From Bretschneidera sinensis (taxonomy: Eukaryota > Streptophyta > Magnoliopsida > Brassicales > Akaniaceae), in assembly GCA_023935145.1 (NCBI GenBank), contig CM043699.1:66809638-66873637 (forward strand): a stretch of DNA of 64,000 nucleotides. Reading direction: 5' to 3'. Under the pieces are notes generated by a model. It was not told the DNA's origin and ran no database searches. It was given only the letters and a program-made list of their open reading frames with translations. Shown one piece after another: positions 22,252-34,421 of the stretch (position 1 is the stretch's first letter; every line of letters starts with the position of its first letter). A program made the position numbers and the translations under genes.

Positions 22252-22263
22252 GCTCTGATACCA
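22252..22263 (-). other. Element I primer-binding site (initiator tRNA-Met)
   Basis: Minus-strand TGGTATCAGAGC, complementary to the 3' end of plant initiator tRNA-Met, directly after the 5' LTR. This sets the LTR edge and the gag direction. Confidence 0.88.
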
Positions 22264-23093
22264 AAATTTTAACGACCCATCTCGAACTGGCCACACCTAG
22301 ACAAAATTGTCACATTTTGCGATCCCAGCACGATACATATATGCAACAATTTAAAAGAATACATCAACTGAAAATAATATTACATCGATTTCTTCAACTC
22401 TATTTAAATGAGATACATCATCTTTCTCCTATCAGAAAAAAATGTATACAAATATAATAAAATGCATGAATAGTCTTTCTTAAAATTTTATTTCCTTCTC
22501 TTTCTTACAATATCTGAAGACGTTGACAGTGTGACTTACTTAAATTACTTAATCTGAATCTTAACTCAATAATCTACCAATCCTACCATCTGCCAGAAAT
22601 TTATTCAACAATGAGGAGTGAGCTTTACAAGCTCAGTGATTTAAATTTACTAGTAGTACTCGATAAATTTACTAGTAATACTTGATTTGTATACTTCTAA
22701 TCATAGCTCATAATTCAATCATTTATAATACAACATAAATAATCATCTATCTCTTTTCATCTCATAATTCCAATCATCATATTATATTCTTTCAAAATCT
22801 ATCTCATATACATATCATTTCAATTTTCTCCTCATATATTTGATGAACTCAAGATTTTCATTTCAATGACAACATCATCATCTTACTATTATAATTTATT
22901 TTGTTATGAGGTGCACAATATACAATCAATCATTGTTTATCATATTATATTCAATCAATTCCTCATCATATTTGTCTCATTATGAGACTCATCTTTCTAT
23001 CATCATTTTATAAGAAACTTTTATGCTTTAGCATCTCAATCATCAATAATAAAATACTCAAATAAAAATACATGCAATTATATCATCATCGTT

Positions 23094-23144
<51 letters not shown>

Positions 23145-24506
23145 CATCATTTCATCATCACTCTATACTATCAACATATGAGAAATACCAATTTTGGTAT
23201 ATCATCTTGGAACATGTCGACATGTTTTATCCAGACCAGCTACCTTCCTGGTCTTCTCTCTATGCATATGATCAACAACATGCAAACAGGCATATCATAA
23301 CATACAAATCAAACTATCTCTTTCATAATATCATATGTATACCAACCATTTATTCATATAATATCAACTTATTGATCATAATCTTAAGAGATTCATTTCT
23401 CTGTTCAACATATATTTCTTTCAATTAATCTTTCATACATATAGCATTAATTCAACAATTTTCATTTTTTCCAAATATCATATATCATCACATTTTGAAT
23501 ACAATAATATTTACCATATATTTTCAACAAAAAAAATCATATTATTTATGATATCATTTTTCATATAGCTTTCATATTGGTCTCGTTTACTAAAAGTAAA
23601 TCTAACTCACATTGTAGCACTTAAAGCTACTCTTGGAGAACCTCATTTCATTTCTTGATCTTTTTAGCAATTCCATTGTTAATCACCAACACCAAACCAT
23701 AACAACTCATTTAGAATTTCTATTTTAATCTTCAAGTCTTCCTTATTCTATACTTTTGAATTTTATACCCAATTATGGGTATTTTCATGTATGTATAAAT
23801 CAACTTTTCTCAATTCAAATTTTTAACAAAATTTCTCTTTGTTTTGTAAAAATTCAAATTTCAAAAATTCTTTCTAGAAAGAAGTACAATCTATAAAAAT
23901 TCAATTTTTCAATATAAAATTCGTTAACATTACCTTCCAAAGCTTTTTCTTTATTTCCTTGAAATTATTCTCTTAAATCGAATGATTTCAATACAAAATT
24001 AGCAAATCCTTCCAATTCAAAGTGTTTATAAATGTTTTTCAACCTTTTCTAGAGAGATTGTAGTCTTAGAGAGAAAAACAAATTTTGTAAACGGATTTTA
24101 AATTTCAAATCCCATATATATAGATTTTTTTCCGGTCAGCTACCTTTCAATAAGAAATTACAATTTTTCTATTCTTCTAAAAATCAAATTTTACCATTTT
24201 TCTTCCTTCCAAAAATTATAAAAATTACATAAAATTTATATTTTCTTCCTCCATATTTTTCAAATATTTTCCTTAACTTTATTCCATATATTTCTTCAAA
24301 AATATTTCAATTCAACTTCCAATTTCATAAAATTTAGGTACTTCTCTTCTTCAAAAATTTCTAACTCTTTCCAATAAAATTCTCAATATCATTCTTCAAA
24401 ATTCTTTCAAATTAGATAGTAAATCTTTCATGTATGCATTATTTAATTCAATATAATGTATGCCAAATCACTTTTTTACCCTTATTTTAAGGATACATGT
24501 ATTACA
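22264..24506 (-). repeat. Element I 5' LTR
   Basis: Minus strand: starts TGTAATACATGTATCC at 24506 and ends just before the primer site (about 22264-22275; the exact last base is uncertain). About 2.2 kb and very AT-rich, with a TATA-like CTATATATATG (minus, about 24113-24123) and a TTTC microsatellite. No gene is supported inside. The plus-strand open frame at 23072-23428 is low complexity. Confidence 0.75.
23092..23145 (+). repeat. (TTTC)n microsatellite
   Basis: About thirteen uninterrupted TTTC units inside the element I LTR; on the element's own strand this is (GAAA)n. Confidence 0.97.
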
Positions 24507-25120
24507 ATTAGTGGAGTAGCAATTGAAACATAACCTTTCACAAACTTCCTATAGTAACCCGAAGGCCTAGGAAGCCTCTTAGTTTCTTCATAGTGGTTGG
24601 TGCAGGCCATTCCAACATTGATTTTATCTTCTTTGGATTAGGTGTTACTCCTTCTACAGAAATGATGTGTCCAAGGTAATCAATTAAACTTGTTCCAAAA
24701 CTACACTTTGATAGCTTAGCAAACATGGATGCTTCTTGTTAGCAAAGTAGCACAAGTTTTAAATGCTCCAGGTGGGCCTCCATAGATTTTTTGTACACCA
24801 AGATGTCATTAAAGACTTTTTGATGCCCCAGGTGGGCCTCCATATATTATAACAAACTTTTTGATGTAGTCTTGAAAAGTGGAGCGAGCGTTTGTCAACC
24901 CAAATGGCATGACCAGGAACTCATAGTGGCCATGGTGAGTCCTAAATGCAGTTTTCTTAATGTCTTCTAGGTGCATTATGATTTGATGATATCCAACTCT
25001 CAAATCTAGCTTTGAAAAGATCTTTATACCATAGAATTCAACACTCAACTCATCCACAGTTGGTATGGGAAAATTTTCCTTGATTGTGATTGTATTTAAC
25101 CCTTTATAATCCACACAAAT
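24507..25120 (-). pseudogene. Element D pol: reverse transcriptase fragment
   Basis: Minus strand. 25114-24809 encodes RT fingers and palm ([58 protein letters not shown]). A local duplication then disrupts the catalytic motif. It resumes with LNDILVYKKSMEAHLEHLKL, a stop, and 24726-24538 (FAKLSKCSFG, YLGHIISVEGV, KLRGFLGL), then a shift to GYYRKFVKGY before the I insertion. The catalytic pair reads Asn-Asp. Two stops or shifts are visible. Confidence 0.88.
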
Positions 25121-26446
25121 CCTCTAGGTTCTATCCTTCTTTTTTACTAGCAAAACTGGATAACTATAAGGCTTGTGCGGTGTTGAATAACTCCATTTGC
25201 AATATGTATTTAACCAATCTTTCAATTTTTGTTTTCTGGAAATGGGGGTACTTGTATAGCTTGATGTTTACTAGAGAATAATTTGGTAACAATTAGATCT
25301 TATGATCCACTCTTCTTGTAAGAGGCAAGATTTTAGGGTCATCAAATATTACCTTACAAACCTCTAACATGCTTTAAATTTGGGGGTCAATTGGATCTTT
25401 GAAACTCATATATCCATGTACTTGCTGTTTAGGGTCAGTGATGGACATTAACATGAAACATGTACATACATGTATTCACCTTTTCCTACTTGTACTTTGA
25501 AATGTTGTGATGATGTAATAGTCAATCCTAAGAAGTGTGCAATTCTTTCTTAAATGATATTATATGAACTACCCCCATCTATTATGATTTGTATGGTATG
25601 CCCGTTAATCTGTCCTTCTAATCTTAAAGTTTGAGGAGATACATGCCCCATCAAAGCATGAAAATTGATAGCAAGTTTAGTGTCAATATTTGGACAGTAG
25701 GGTTCTTAATTGGTGTAGTCCTTTGGAGTAGTGTCCTCTTCTGGTTCCATTCATTTAAACAAAAGCAGTGTCCTTTTGTTCTTACACTTGTGTCTTAGAC
25801 TAAACTTCTCATCACAGTTGAAGCAAAGTCCTTTCTCCCTTCTTAGTTGTTGTTCCTAGGATGTGAGTCTCTTGATAGAAGTTCTTGGTGCTGGCAGTGT
25901 TGGCATGGTTTAGGACCCAAGATAGATGAATTTGTAGTTGGTTTAGGACCCCAAATTTTTGTGGGTAAAAACCTCTTTGCCACTTCTTCCTCCACCATTC
26001 TTACTATGCTACTAGCTTCATGTAAACTAAGTGGCGTTTGCAACAAGTTATCCCTTTTGATGGAAGGCTTGAGTCTTGAAAAGAAACAAATTTTCAAGAG
26101 CTGCTCAGTGAGAATAGGAACCTTGCAAGATAGTGCTTCAAACTTGTCTTGCTAATTTTGCACAAATGTGTGTTTTATAAGCTTAATCAAATTTCCTTAT
26201 GGATCATCAAAGAGAGAAGGTCCAAATCTTTCTTGCAAAGAATGAACAACTTTTTTCAACCCTTCAATTGATTTCTTCCATTGATACCAACTTGATGTTA
26301 GACCATCCAAACGGAATGAAACCATTGTAAGTTTATGAAATTCTGGGATTTGATGGTAAAAGAAATATTGATCTACCTTGAACAACTAATCAAAAGGATC
26401 ACCATAACTGAATCTTAGAAAGTCCCATTTAATTTGTTTGAAGAGG
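25121..26446 (-). pseudogene. Element D gag (C-terminal part) and protease
   Basis: Minus strand from the B1 insertion: gag core (FKVDQYFFYHQIPEFHKLTM, SWYQWKKSI, LQERFGPSLFDDP at 26385-26197), then 26097-25843 (FFSRLKPSIKRDNLL). A chromovirus-type knuckle, LCFNCDEKFSLRHKC, is near 25833-25790. A protease-like HALMGHVSPQTLRLEGQIN and IIIDGGSSYNII follows near 25660-25540 (Asp-Gly-Gly where Asp-Ser-Gly is usual). 25121-25540 is the protease-RT linker with stops. Broken by several stops. Confidence 0.78.
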
Positions 26447-27972
26447 TGATGAGAGTCATAAAATGCATCTAAACAATACTTAATTGTTAGCATTTTAGGG
26501 TTGATCGAGGTTGGAATTACACTTTTATACCTTAATAACTCTAAAGTGTTATTCTTGAATTGTTGACTTATTTCAGTGCATTTTCAGGTACTTTGAGATT
26601 AAAAAAAAAAGAGATAGAAAAGCTATCACCATTTTAAACATGAAGCTTCAATGAATACTCGAGTGAGATAATGGTCGCGAAAGAGCCAAGATGAAGAGAA
26701 ACCAAGAAAGGAGTTTCACTAAATTGCAATAATTGCCCGTACAAATCAATCATCTTTGAAAATTAAACTGTATTGATACAAGAAGAACCAGGAGATGAGC
26801 CATATATGATTAGAAAGATCCGGAAGTCTATTTTCTGGAGAATTTTATAGTTCATAAAAATAATTTTTCTAGAGAAATTTATGGCAGTTTAAGTAGACAA
26901 AGGTCAGGCTGTGCGGGCTGTGCGGGATTTCAGCGTGAAGGGCATGTGAAGGGTTAAATCCCACATCCCACATCGGTTAGAAACACATTTCTATATCCTA
27001 TATCCCACATCGGATTGGAAACACATTGCACTCATGGTATTTGCCTATATAAGACCCACTCCACTTCAGCTTTGAGAATCAATCGGAGCTCATCTGAAAT
27101 CATCAGAGAGTGAATTCAGAGGGCCTTTAGGAGCAATCCGGAGGGCCTTTAGGATGAATCCAAAGTTTAATTTTGGAGGGCAAGCTGAGGAATCGCCGAA
27201 GCTTTCGCTAACAAGGAGGAGATGATCGTTGAGAGGCCGGAGGCAACCCAAGGAAGCATGAGCTCCATGGCCTGCTAGTCTCCAAGCAAGGCGAAGGGAT
27301 GAATCCCTAGGTGTAGTTGTTCTTATTTTCCTTTATTTGATTCAGTTGTAGTTAGATATTATTTTCATTAAACATTGTTATGTTTTATTCTTTAATTTAA
27401 TTAGTAGATTTTTTTATTAGTCCGGTGATTGTATGCTTCTTTTCCATATAAGTCTAGTCATGCTTTTCTTATGTGTATCTGTTTAGGTGTGATTGAGTCC
27501 GATAGATCTCTTTTATAGATTTGTCCATTTTTGCGGTATTATCATTTAGATATACCTTCTTCTTTTCATAATTTATAAGTTAGGTCATATGTGCTTGAAA
27601 TTAAAGAATAATTCATATCAATTACATTAGGGTTTATACATGCGCTTTAATTGAACATTTGCCGATTGCCTGTTTGGGATGTGAAACTTGCAATCGAGAT
27701 AAAAATGACTGAATCAAGTTAGGATTAGGGCAACGAACCTAGGGAGGACTGCCGAAACCTTGTTATTTCTATTTAAATCTATTTACACAATTTCCTTCAC
27801 ACTATTTTCACATAATTCAAATTCCGTACAATAAACAAATCAGATTTTGTCACTTTAACTTTTATCGTTTGTGTTGAGATTCATACCTTCTTTTGTAATT
27901 AAATTGTTTCCCTGGGGAATCGACACCCCAAAACTGTACTACAACTACCACGTTATATTTTGGGTGTAATCA
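26447..27972 (+). repeat. B1 5' LTR
   Basis: Starts TGATGAGAGTCATAAAATGC, ends GGGTGTAATCA. Contains a repeated CCCACATC / GAAACACATT block (about 26950-27030) immediately upstream of the TATA box at 27046-27053 (CCTATATAAGACC). Confidence 0.94.
27046..27053 (+). promoter_or_regulatory. B1 5' LTR TATA box
   Basis: TATATAAG; identical context at 32296-32303 in the B1 3' LTR, 38624-38630 and 43884-43890 in B2. Confidence 0.75.
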
Positions 27973-27977
27973 AATTT

Positions 27978-27994
27978 TGGCGCCGTTGCCGGGG
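27978..27994 (+). other. B1 primer-binding site (tRNA-Asp)
   Basis: TGGCGCCGTTGCCGGGG, five bases after the LTR; an exact form of the tRNA-Asp-type site seen mutated in A1, B2, B3 and F. Confidence 0.9.
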
Positions 27995-28276
27995 AAACGC
28001 GCTTAACTACAAGGAAGATTGTCAACTTTTGACATGACGGTAGAAGAACTGTAAATAGTTTTTCTTTTCAGCAGCTATAAAGGCAGTAATTTCGTTCCTT
28101 CTTTTAGCTTGCTGCATTATTATTAATATTTTTTATTTGTTTATCCCTTCTTTCTTTTTATAGTATTTCTATTTATTATTGTTCTTTTTTTTTTCTTTCT
28201 CTAAGCTTTGATTTTCTGATTTTATTTATTTATTATTATTCTGTTTTATTTATTTTCTCTCTGATTCATTTGGTGC

Positions 28277-30023
28277 ATGCTTAGACCGAGAGATTTGCAA
28301 GATAGATTCATTAGAGGACCCGAACTAGAATTACCCTTTTCTTCCGAGTCTGATAGTGAAACCTCACCTAGATCAACCAATAGTGGAAGCCCAAGTGAGA
28401 ATTTAGAGTATTTTGTTAACATGGCCGATAACATTAATGAGAATGTTGCTAGGACACTTCAGGATTATCTCCACCCTACACGCACAGCCACACCTTCATG
28501 CATCATGTTTCCAGCCAATACTCGCCAATTAGATCTTAAACTAGGGATGATTCAATTACTCCCTACATTCTATGGCTTGGATAATGAAAACCTATATGTG
28601 CACATTAGGGAGTTTGAGGAAGTAGTCGCGACTTTTCATAGTCAAGATGAAACCGATGACATTGTGAGGCTTAAGTTCTTCTCTTTCGCTTTGAAGGATA
28701 GAGCTAAGAGTTGGCTATACTCACTAAGACCACGATCTATTGGGTAGTGGACTTAGATGACTCAAGCTTTCTTTAACAAATACTTTCCCCAACATAAGAC
28801 CAACGCTTTGAAAAGGCAAATCTCCACCTTTGCACAAAAGGATAGTGAGACTTTATATCAGTTTTGGGAGATTTAAGGAGTTATTGAGTATGTGCCCTCG
28901 CCATGCGTATGAGAGTTGGCACTTGGTGAGCTATTTTTATGAGGGATTTACATATAGAGAGTGCCAATTCGTAGAGATGATGTGCAATGGTGAATTTTTG
29001 GAGAAAGATCCTGATGAGGCTATAGAGTACCTCAATGAGCTTGCTGAAAAAGCTCACACTTGGACTGGACCTAATGCTACTGAAAGTACAAATAGGTCAC
29101 GACCTATAGGGAACCCAAATGGTGGTGGAATTTACCATATTAGGGAAGAGGATAACCTTAAGGCCAAGGTCGAGATGCTCACTAGGAAACTAGAGGTATT
29201 AAAGACTAAGAGCTTAGAGCCAACACACACGGTTAATCATGCAAAATCTTTTAAACCATGTTTTGTGTGTGGCAAGGTAGATCATCTCACCCAAGAGTGT
29301 CCCATATTTGTTGAGATGAGAGGGATGTATAAGGAACAATGTAATGCCTTAGGCATGTACACGAAGCCTTCTGCACCCTTCACTAATACCTGTAATCCGG
29401 AATGGCGAAATCACCCTAATTTCAGCTGGAAGTCTGAAAACCAGCAGCTTGCACAACCCCTTGCACCATATCATGAACCATATCATGTACCTGTATCTTC
29501 TAGGAGCCCTTTAGAAGACACTTTGCATACTTTTAATCAGGCACAGAGTAAGACTAATCAAAGGCTTAAGTCTTTAATTATGCAGGTTGTTGAAGAACAT
29601 AAAGAAATAAAGAGCAAAGTGTCCACGCTGACGAGCTACTTGAGTATGACTGAACGAGATAAGTTCCATTCTCAAGCTCAGTCCACATCCTATGGTCAGC
29701 ACCTAGTGCAACAGAATAAAAAGGAGGTGAATGTCATTGAGACACTTAGTGGTAAGTCGTTACACATCCCAACAACGAAAAAATCAGAGGATGTGAACGA
29801 GAACCACCAAGTATACATGATTGACTCATTCATGGAAAAGGTCCATCCTCTTAATCCATTGGAGTACACACTCACCCATGGCTTCCCAAGAGCATATATC
29901 GAGCCAGAATTTGCGGGTGTTACTGATGACATCCTTAAGGCCTCTCCGAAGCACACAAGCACCAAATTTAACAGTAAAGCAGTTGCTGGTGCATCCAACT
30001 CTTGTTTTTTGAGGAGAGAATAA
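28277..30023 (+). pseudogene. B1 gag
   Basis: ATG 28277 (MLRPRDLQDRFIRGPELELP) opens a frame with stops at 28745 and 28757. A 2-bp loss near 28870 (relative to B2) then moves it to the frame of 28830-30023. It encodes a low-complexity N-terminus, an Athila-type Retrotrans_gag core (RTLQDYLHPTRTATPSCIMF, LKDRAKSWLYSLRP, then FFNKYFPQHKT), a knuckle CFVCGKVDHLTQEC, a FSWKSENQQ segment and a C-terminal tail ending RRE. Gag forms the particle that packages element RNA. No protease or RT follows; the stop is only a few bases before the conserved box at 30030. Confidence 0.9.
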
Positions 30024-31707
30024 GTGCATCTGGCTGAAGACATAAAACTTAGCGCTTATGGGAGGCACCCCACAACTTATCGTTTTATTTTTTTATTTTT
30101 CATATTTCTTTTTCTTGTTTATTATTATTATTTTGTTGTTTTTCAGTTTTACTTTAGTATTTATTTTTCAGGGACAAGTATACGAAGCAGTCCAAATGTT
30201 GGAGCATAATTTTCAGCTTCTGTGCACCTTTGGCTACAAGGGGGAGTCTCCTTTACTCTTTCTTTTACATTTAGGTCAATGCAATTTTTACGTTGGGGGT
30301 GGAGGAAATGCATCTCTTTGTTTCCATATTCTTTATTTCCATACATTTTTTTTCTTTTTCCATTGAACTGCTTAGTGTCATTTTCCTTTTTGTTTGTTTC
30401 TAGCATGCTTAGTGTTAGCCTTAGAGTTAATTCACATGTCAATGATATGAGCTTAGTTGAGAAAGCAGATAACATGTAGAAGAAGTTAAATCTTGCTTCA
30501 GTTTGAAATTAATTTAAGTATCAATCTTCATTTGGTTTGAGACTCTAGTTTGTGGTAAGATAGTATGCTTAATCTTAAACATTTAGAAATGTTTTATGTG
30601 TGATTATTTTGTGAATACTTTTGCGGTCTTGACAAGCTCTAGAACTTACTTGATAATCACTTGAGGCAAATTCCTAGAATGCACACTACTTAGGATATGA
30701 TATAGGCCATTTTTGAACCGTTTGAGCCTTTCAAACCTACCATTGCTATATTTATCACTAGTCACCTATTTGAGCCTTTTTTTTTAAAAACAAAATTGAG
30801 CCTTGTTTCTTTCAATAAACCATTTACCTACCTTTATGAGCCTAAAAATATTTTATCCTTACCTTTCTTTTAAAAGAACTTAGTTATACACATGTTGTGA
30901 GAAGCACTTAAAAGGAGTAAGGGGTGGAAATATGAAAAAAAAATATCGCTACCAAAACCCAAGTACATTAAAGGAGATAAGTTGGGGGTTGTGGAAAAGA
31001 AAAGAAAAAGAAAAAAAAATGATGAAAAAAAAGGTGAATGGTTATGTGCTAAAATAAAAAAAAAATGAATTATGGCAAAGAAAGAAGAAAGAAAGAAAAG
31101 AGAAAAAATGGTGATTTGTTGAAAGAAATGCTCGAAAAATGGTTGAAAGAGTTGGGTGCTGAAGTAAAGGTTATCAAGTGCTTAAAGTGATTGTGTTTAA
31201 AGCTAAGAGATTGAGTTTGTTTACTTGTAAATCCTTCCCATTCTTACTTAGCCTTTACCTTAGCCTAACGTTACAAGCTTATTAAAGACCTTTTGATCAA
31301 ATGTAGTGTGATTTTTCTACAATAGTGGAGAGTGGTTTGAAATGTAAGCATATGGAGCTTGTTTTTGTGATTGATGTCACGCAATTTATTATGTTTTTAG
31401 AGGCCAAGACTTGTATTCATGAATGTTATGCATAAAATCATCCGGGTGTTCTGATTAATGGTTTGTGGTAAGATGGATGTTAAGAGTCCATAATGATTTT
31501 AGGATTGATGTTTCTATTACTTTTGGACTTAGATGAAATTTAATGATTCTATGTGCCATATATTATGTGCAATTTTTGAGACAAAAAGTGAATTACTCTT
31601 GGTTCAATGCTAGCATTGCTTTACTTTGTTTTTAACTCCTACCATAGAATTTATCTCTTTTTTTCGCTTCAATTGCTAGGGACTAGCAATAAGCTAGTTG
31701 GGGGTTG
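30024..31707 (+). other. B1 noncoding 3' region
   Basis: No supported gene; short frames here are chance openings. It holds the conserved box (30030-30071), splice-acceptor-like TTATTTTTCAG/GGACA (30161-30175), a degenerate hairpin (about 30268-30281), GTTGGGGGTGG, an A/G-rich run (about 30990-31110) and the terminal tract GTTGGGGGTTG before the LTR. Confidence 0.75.
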
Positions 31708-33222
31708 TGATGAGAGTCATAAAATGCATCTAAATAATACTTAATTGTTAGCATTTTAGGGTTGATCGAGGTTGGAATTACACTTTTATACCTTAATAAC
31801 TCTAAAGTGTTATTCTTGAATCGTTGACTTATTTTAGTGCATTTTCAGGTACTCTGAGCTTAAAAAAAAGAGATAGAAAAGCTATCATCATTTTAAACAT
31901 GAAGCTTCAATGAATACTTGAGTGAGATAATGGTCACGGAAGAGTCAAGATGAAGAGAAACCAAGAAAGGAGTTTCACTAAATTGCCATAATTGCCCATA
32001 CAAATCAATAATCTTTGAAAATTAAACTATATTGATACAAGAAAAAACAGGAGATGAGCCATATATGCATAGAAAGATTTGGAAGTCTATTTTCTGGAGA
32101 ATTTTACGATTCATAAAATTGATTTTTCTAAAGAAAGTTATGGCTGTTTAATTAGACAAAGGTCAGGCTGTGCTGGATTTCAGCGTGAAGGGCATGTGAA
32201 GGCTTAAATCCCACATCCCACATCAGTTAGAAACACATTTCTATATCCCACATCCCACATCGGATTGGAAACACATTACACTCGTGGTATTTGCCTATAT
32301 AAGACCCACTCCACTTCAGCTTTGAGAATCAATCAGAGCTCATCTGAAATCATCAGAGAGTGAATTCAGAGGGCCTTTAGGAGCAATCCAGAGGGCCTTT
32401 AGGACGAATCCGAAGTATAATTTTGGAGGGTAAGCTGAGGAATCATCGAAGCTTTCGCTACCAAGGAGGAGATGATCATTGAGAGGCCGGAGGCAACTCA
32501 AGGAAGCATGAGCTCCATGGCCGGCTAGTCTCCAAGCAAGGCGAAGGGATGAATCCCTAGGTGTAGTTGTTCTTATTTTCCTTTATTTGATTCAGTTGTA
32601 GTTAGATATTATTTTCATTAAACATTGTTATGTTTTATTCTTTAATTTAATTAGTAGATTTTTTTATTAGTCCGGTGATTGCATGCTTCTTTTCCATATA
32701 AGTCTAGTTATGCTTTTCTTATGTGTATCTGTTTGGGTGTGATTGAGTCCGGTAGATCTCTTTTATAGATTTTTCCATTGCTGCGGTATTGTCATTTAGA
32801 TATACCATTGTCTTTTGATAATTTATAAGTTAGGTCATTTGTGCTTGAAAGTAAAGAATAATTCATATCAATTACATTACGGTTTATACATGCGCTTTAA
32901 TTGAACATTTACCGATTGCCTGTTTGGGATGTGAAACTTGCAATCGAGATAAAAATGACTGAATCAAGTTAGGATTAGGGCAACGAACCTAGGGGGGACT
33001 TCCAGAACCTTGTTATTTCTATTTAAATCTATTTACACAATTTCCTTCACACTATTTTCACATAATTCAAATTTCATACAATCAACAAATCAGATTTTGT
33101 CACTTTAACTTTTATCGTTTGCGTTGAGATTCATACCTTCTTTTGTAATTAACTTGTTTTCCTATGGAATCGACACCCCAAAACTGTACTACAACTACTG
33201 CGTTATATTTTGGGCGTAATCA
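31708..33222 (+). repeat. B1 3' LTR
   Basis: Starts TGATGAGAGTCATAAAATGC and ends GGGCGTAATCA, followed by TSD agagg. TATA box at 32296-32303. Same plan as the 5' LTR. Confidence 0.94.
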
Positions 33223-33227
33223 AGAGG

Positions 33228-33444
33228 GTTTCATTGTAAGCTATGCATTATCGTGAGAGGAGTGTGTGTGAGAGTCAGCTCTATTGGCAATAACCATTAA
33301 TTTTTGTATTTTAGAGGTGATTTTCTTGACATCTTACTGCATTGGTTGTATTGCAGCCTTGAATTCTTCCCTTGCTTTGGCCTGAAGTTATAGAACTTTG
33401 TCCTAGGTGAGTTCTTGATTCTTTAATCTTGTTCTTTCTGCCAT
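33228..33444 (-). pseudogene. Element D gag, N-terminal part
   Basis: Minus strand from ATG 33444 (MAERTRLKNQEL) to the B1 insertion, where it joins the gag part at 26446. It has stops (for example after NQELT and in the KVL region), so it is broken independently of B1. A Lys/Gln-rich helical stretch (EEFKAAIQPMQ, KKITSKIQKL) fits the coiled N-terminus common in chromovirus gag. Confidence 0.75.
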
Positions 33445-33487
33445 TGTGAGTGCTTGAAATGAAGAGAAATGTGGAAAGTGAGTGAGT

Positions 33488-33502
33488 CAATGAAAGCACC
33501 AA
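33488..33502 (-). other. Element D probable primer-binding site
   Basis: Minus-strand TTGGTGCTTTCATTG directly after the D LTR. The TGG start is right for a primer site, but I cannot assign the tRNA with certainty. Confidence 0.5.
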
Positions 33503-33967
33503 TTATGCCTTCCCTAACTCAGTGTAGGTTGACATGATTCGAGACAAGCCTAAACTCCAAGAGAGTTACAAGAAAGTAACTCAAGAGAGAAGATAAAATT
33601 CTAAGTATTTTGATTAATGTCCTTAATTACACATTAAGAATCCTATTTATACAGGTTGGGACTATTGAGAAAGCTTAGTTGTTAGTTAGTTATGGTTCTT
33701 TGTTAGCCCTAATAGTTTTGTAACTAATTCTTTCTTCTTCTTAAGTCTTCGCTAGGCTCTCCGGATGGTTGAGGTGGTAAGCTTTAAAGCCTTAAGGATC
33801 TTCTAGGTTGTAGGAAAACTTCCTTTATACCTTGATCTTCCCTTGTATCCTTTCTGCTTTTTACTTTACTTTGTTTTTCTTTATTTTTAGCTGCATCAAG
33901 TTTTCCTCTCTTAGCAAGATCATGCTCTTGCTTTCTATAGTAAGAAGATATGCCCTAGAATGTAACA
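33503..33967 (-). repeat. Element D 5' LTR
   Basis: Minus strand: starts TGTTACATTCTAGGGC at 33967 and ends near GGGAAGGCATA before the primer site. About 465 bp, with TATA-like CTGTATAAATAGGA at about 33641-33654 and repeated GTTAGTTAG-type words. On the right it meets the RNase H frame of E. Confidence 0.75.
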
Positions 33968-34421
33968 GGCTTTCACTTACATCAAGGAACTGTTTGCAAT
34001 AACTTCTGCAATAAAAAAGTGGAGACAATATGTCTTGGATGATAAATTCTTCATCTACACTGATCAGAAGAGTTTAAGACACTTACTCAATCAGACTATT
34101 CAAACTCCAAAACAACAACACTATCTTGCCAAGCTATTAGGCTATAATTATAAGATCATTTAGAGAATTGGTAAATAAAACAATTCTACTAATGATTTGT
34201 CCAGATTGCACACCATGGAAACTAAGGAAAAATCAAAATTCCTTCTCACAACTCTATCCATGCCTACTTTTGACATATTTGCTCAAATTGCAGTTGAGCA
34301 TGCTAACAATAGTCATATTAGTTGATTAATCAAGCAAGTCTTAAAGTGCCCCACTCAATGTCTCTCTTATGCAGTCAGAAAGGGCATCTTATACTATAGA
34401 GGCAAGATTTTTATAAGTGAT
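33968..34421 (+). pseudogene. Element E pol: RNase H tail and integrase start
   Basis: FTYIKELFAITSAIKKWRQY, FFIYTDQKSLRHLL and QQHYLAKLLGYNYKI are the second half of gypsy RNase H. NDLSRLHTME, then VRKGILYYRGKIFISD, lead into integrase. At least three stops. The frame breaks at the F insertion and picks up at 60333 (DTSELKEMIL). Confidence 0.85.

Larger units (their letters stand above)
12570..24506 (-). mobile_element. Element I: chromovirus-like gypsy element, 3' end outside the window
   Basis: Minus-strand order: 5' LTR (22264-24506), initiator-Met primer site, gag, protease, RT, RNase H and integrase, cut at 12569 by the C LTR. It is interrupted between RNase H and integrase by the LINE (13095-18774). 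The primer type, two knuckle-like motifs and long AT-rich LTR suit a Tekay/Del-like chromovirus; that assignment is inference. It inserted into the RT gene of D at 24506/24507. The 3' LTR and TSD partner are off-window. Confidence 0.82.
26447..33222 (+). mobile_element. B1: complete gag-only (TR-GAG-like) element with TSD
   Basis: LTRs 26447-27972 and 31708-33222, a tRNA-Asp primer site, a gag pseudogene and a 1.7 kb 3' region, without any pol sequence. TSD agagg at 26442-26446 and 33223-33227. Compared by eye over 300 bp (27301-27600 versus 32551-32850), the LTRs differ at 13 positions, more than the A1 LTRs. Its LTR and 3' region are those of the pol-bearing B0, so B0-like elements are the likely helper. 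Confidence 0.95.
24507..33967 (-). mobile_element. Element D: chromovirus-like gypsy element, interrupted by I and B1
   Basis: Minus-strand order: LTR (33503-33967), primer site, gag (from 33444), knuckle, protease, RT (to 24507), then element I. B1 splits gag at 26446/33228 with TSD agagg. It inserted in the RNase H gene of E at 33967/33968. D's own RNase H, integrase and 3' LTR lie left of the window. It resembles E and H in gene style but not closely in LTR sequence. Confidence 0.8.

Noticed and set aside
23072..23428. Plus-strand 118-codon frame with a Phe-Leu-Ser repeat
   Set aside because: It is created by the TTTC microsatellite in the element I LTR.
28277..30023. Host gene encoding a zinc-knuckle protein
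   Set aside because: It lies between LTRs, a primer site and a TSD, and recurs as B2 and B3 gag.
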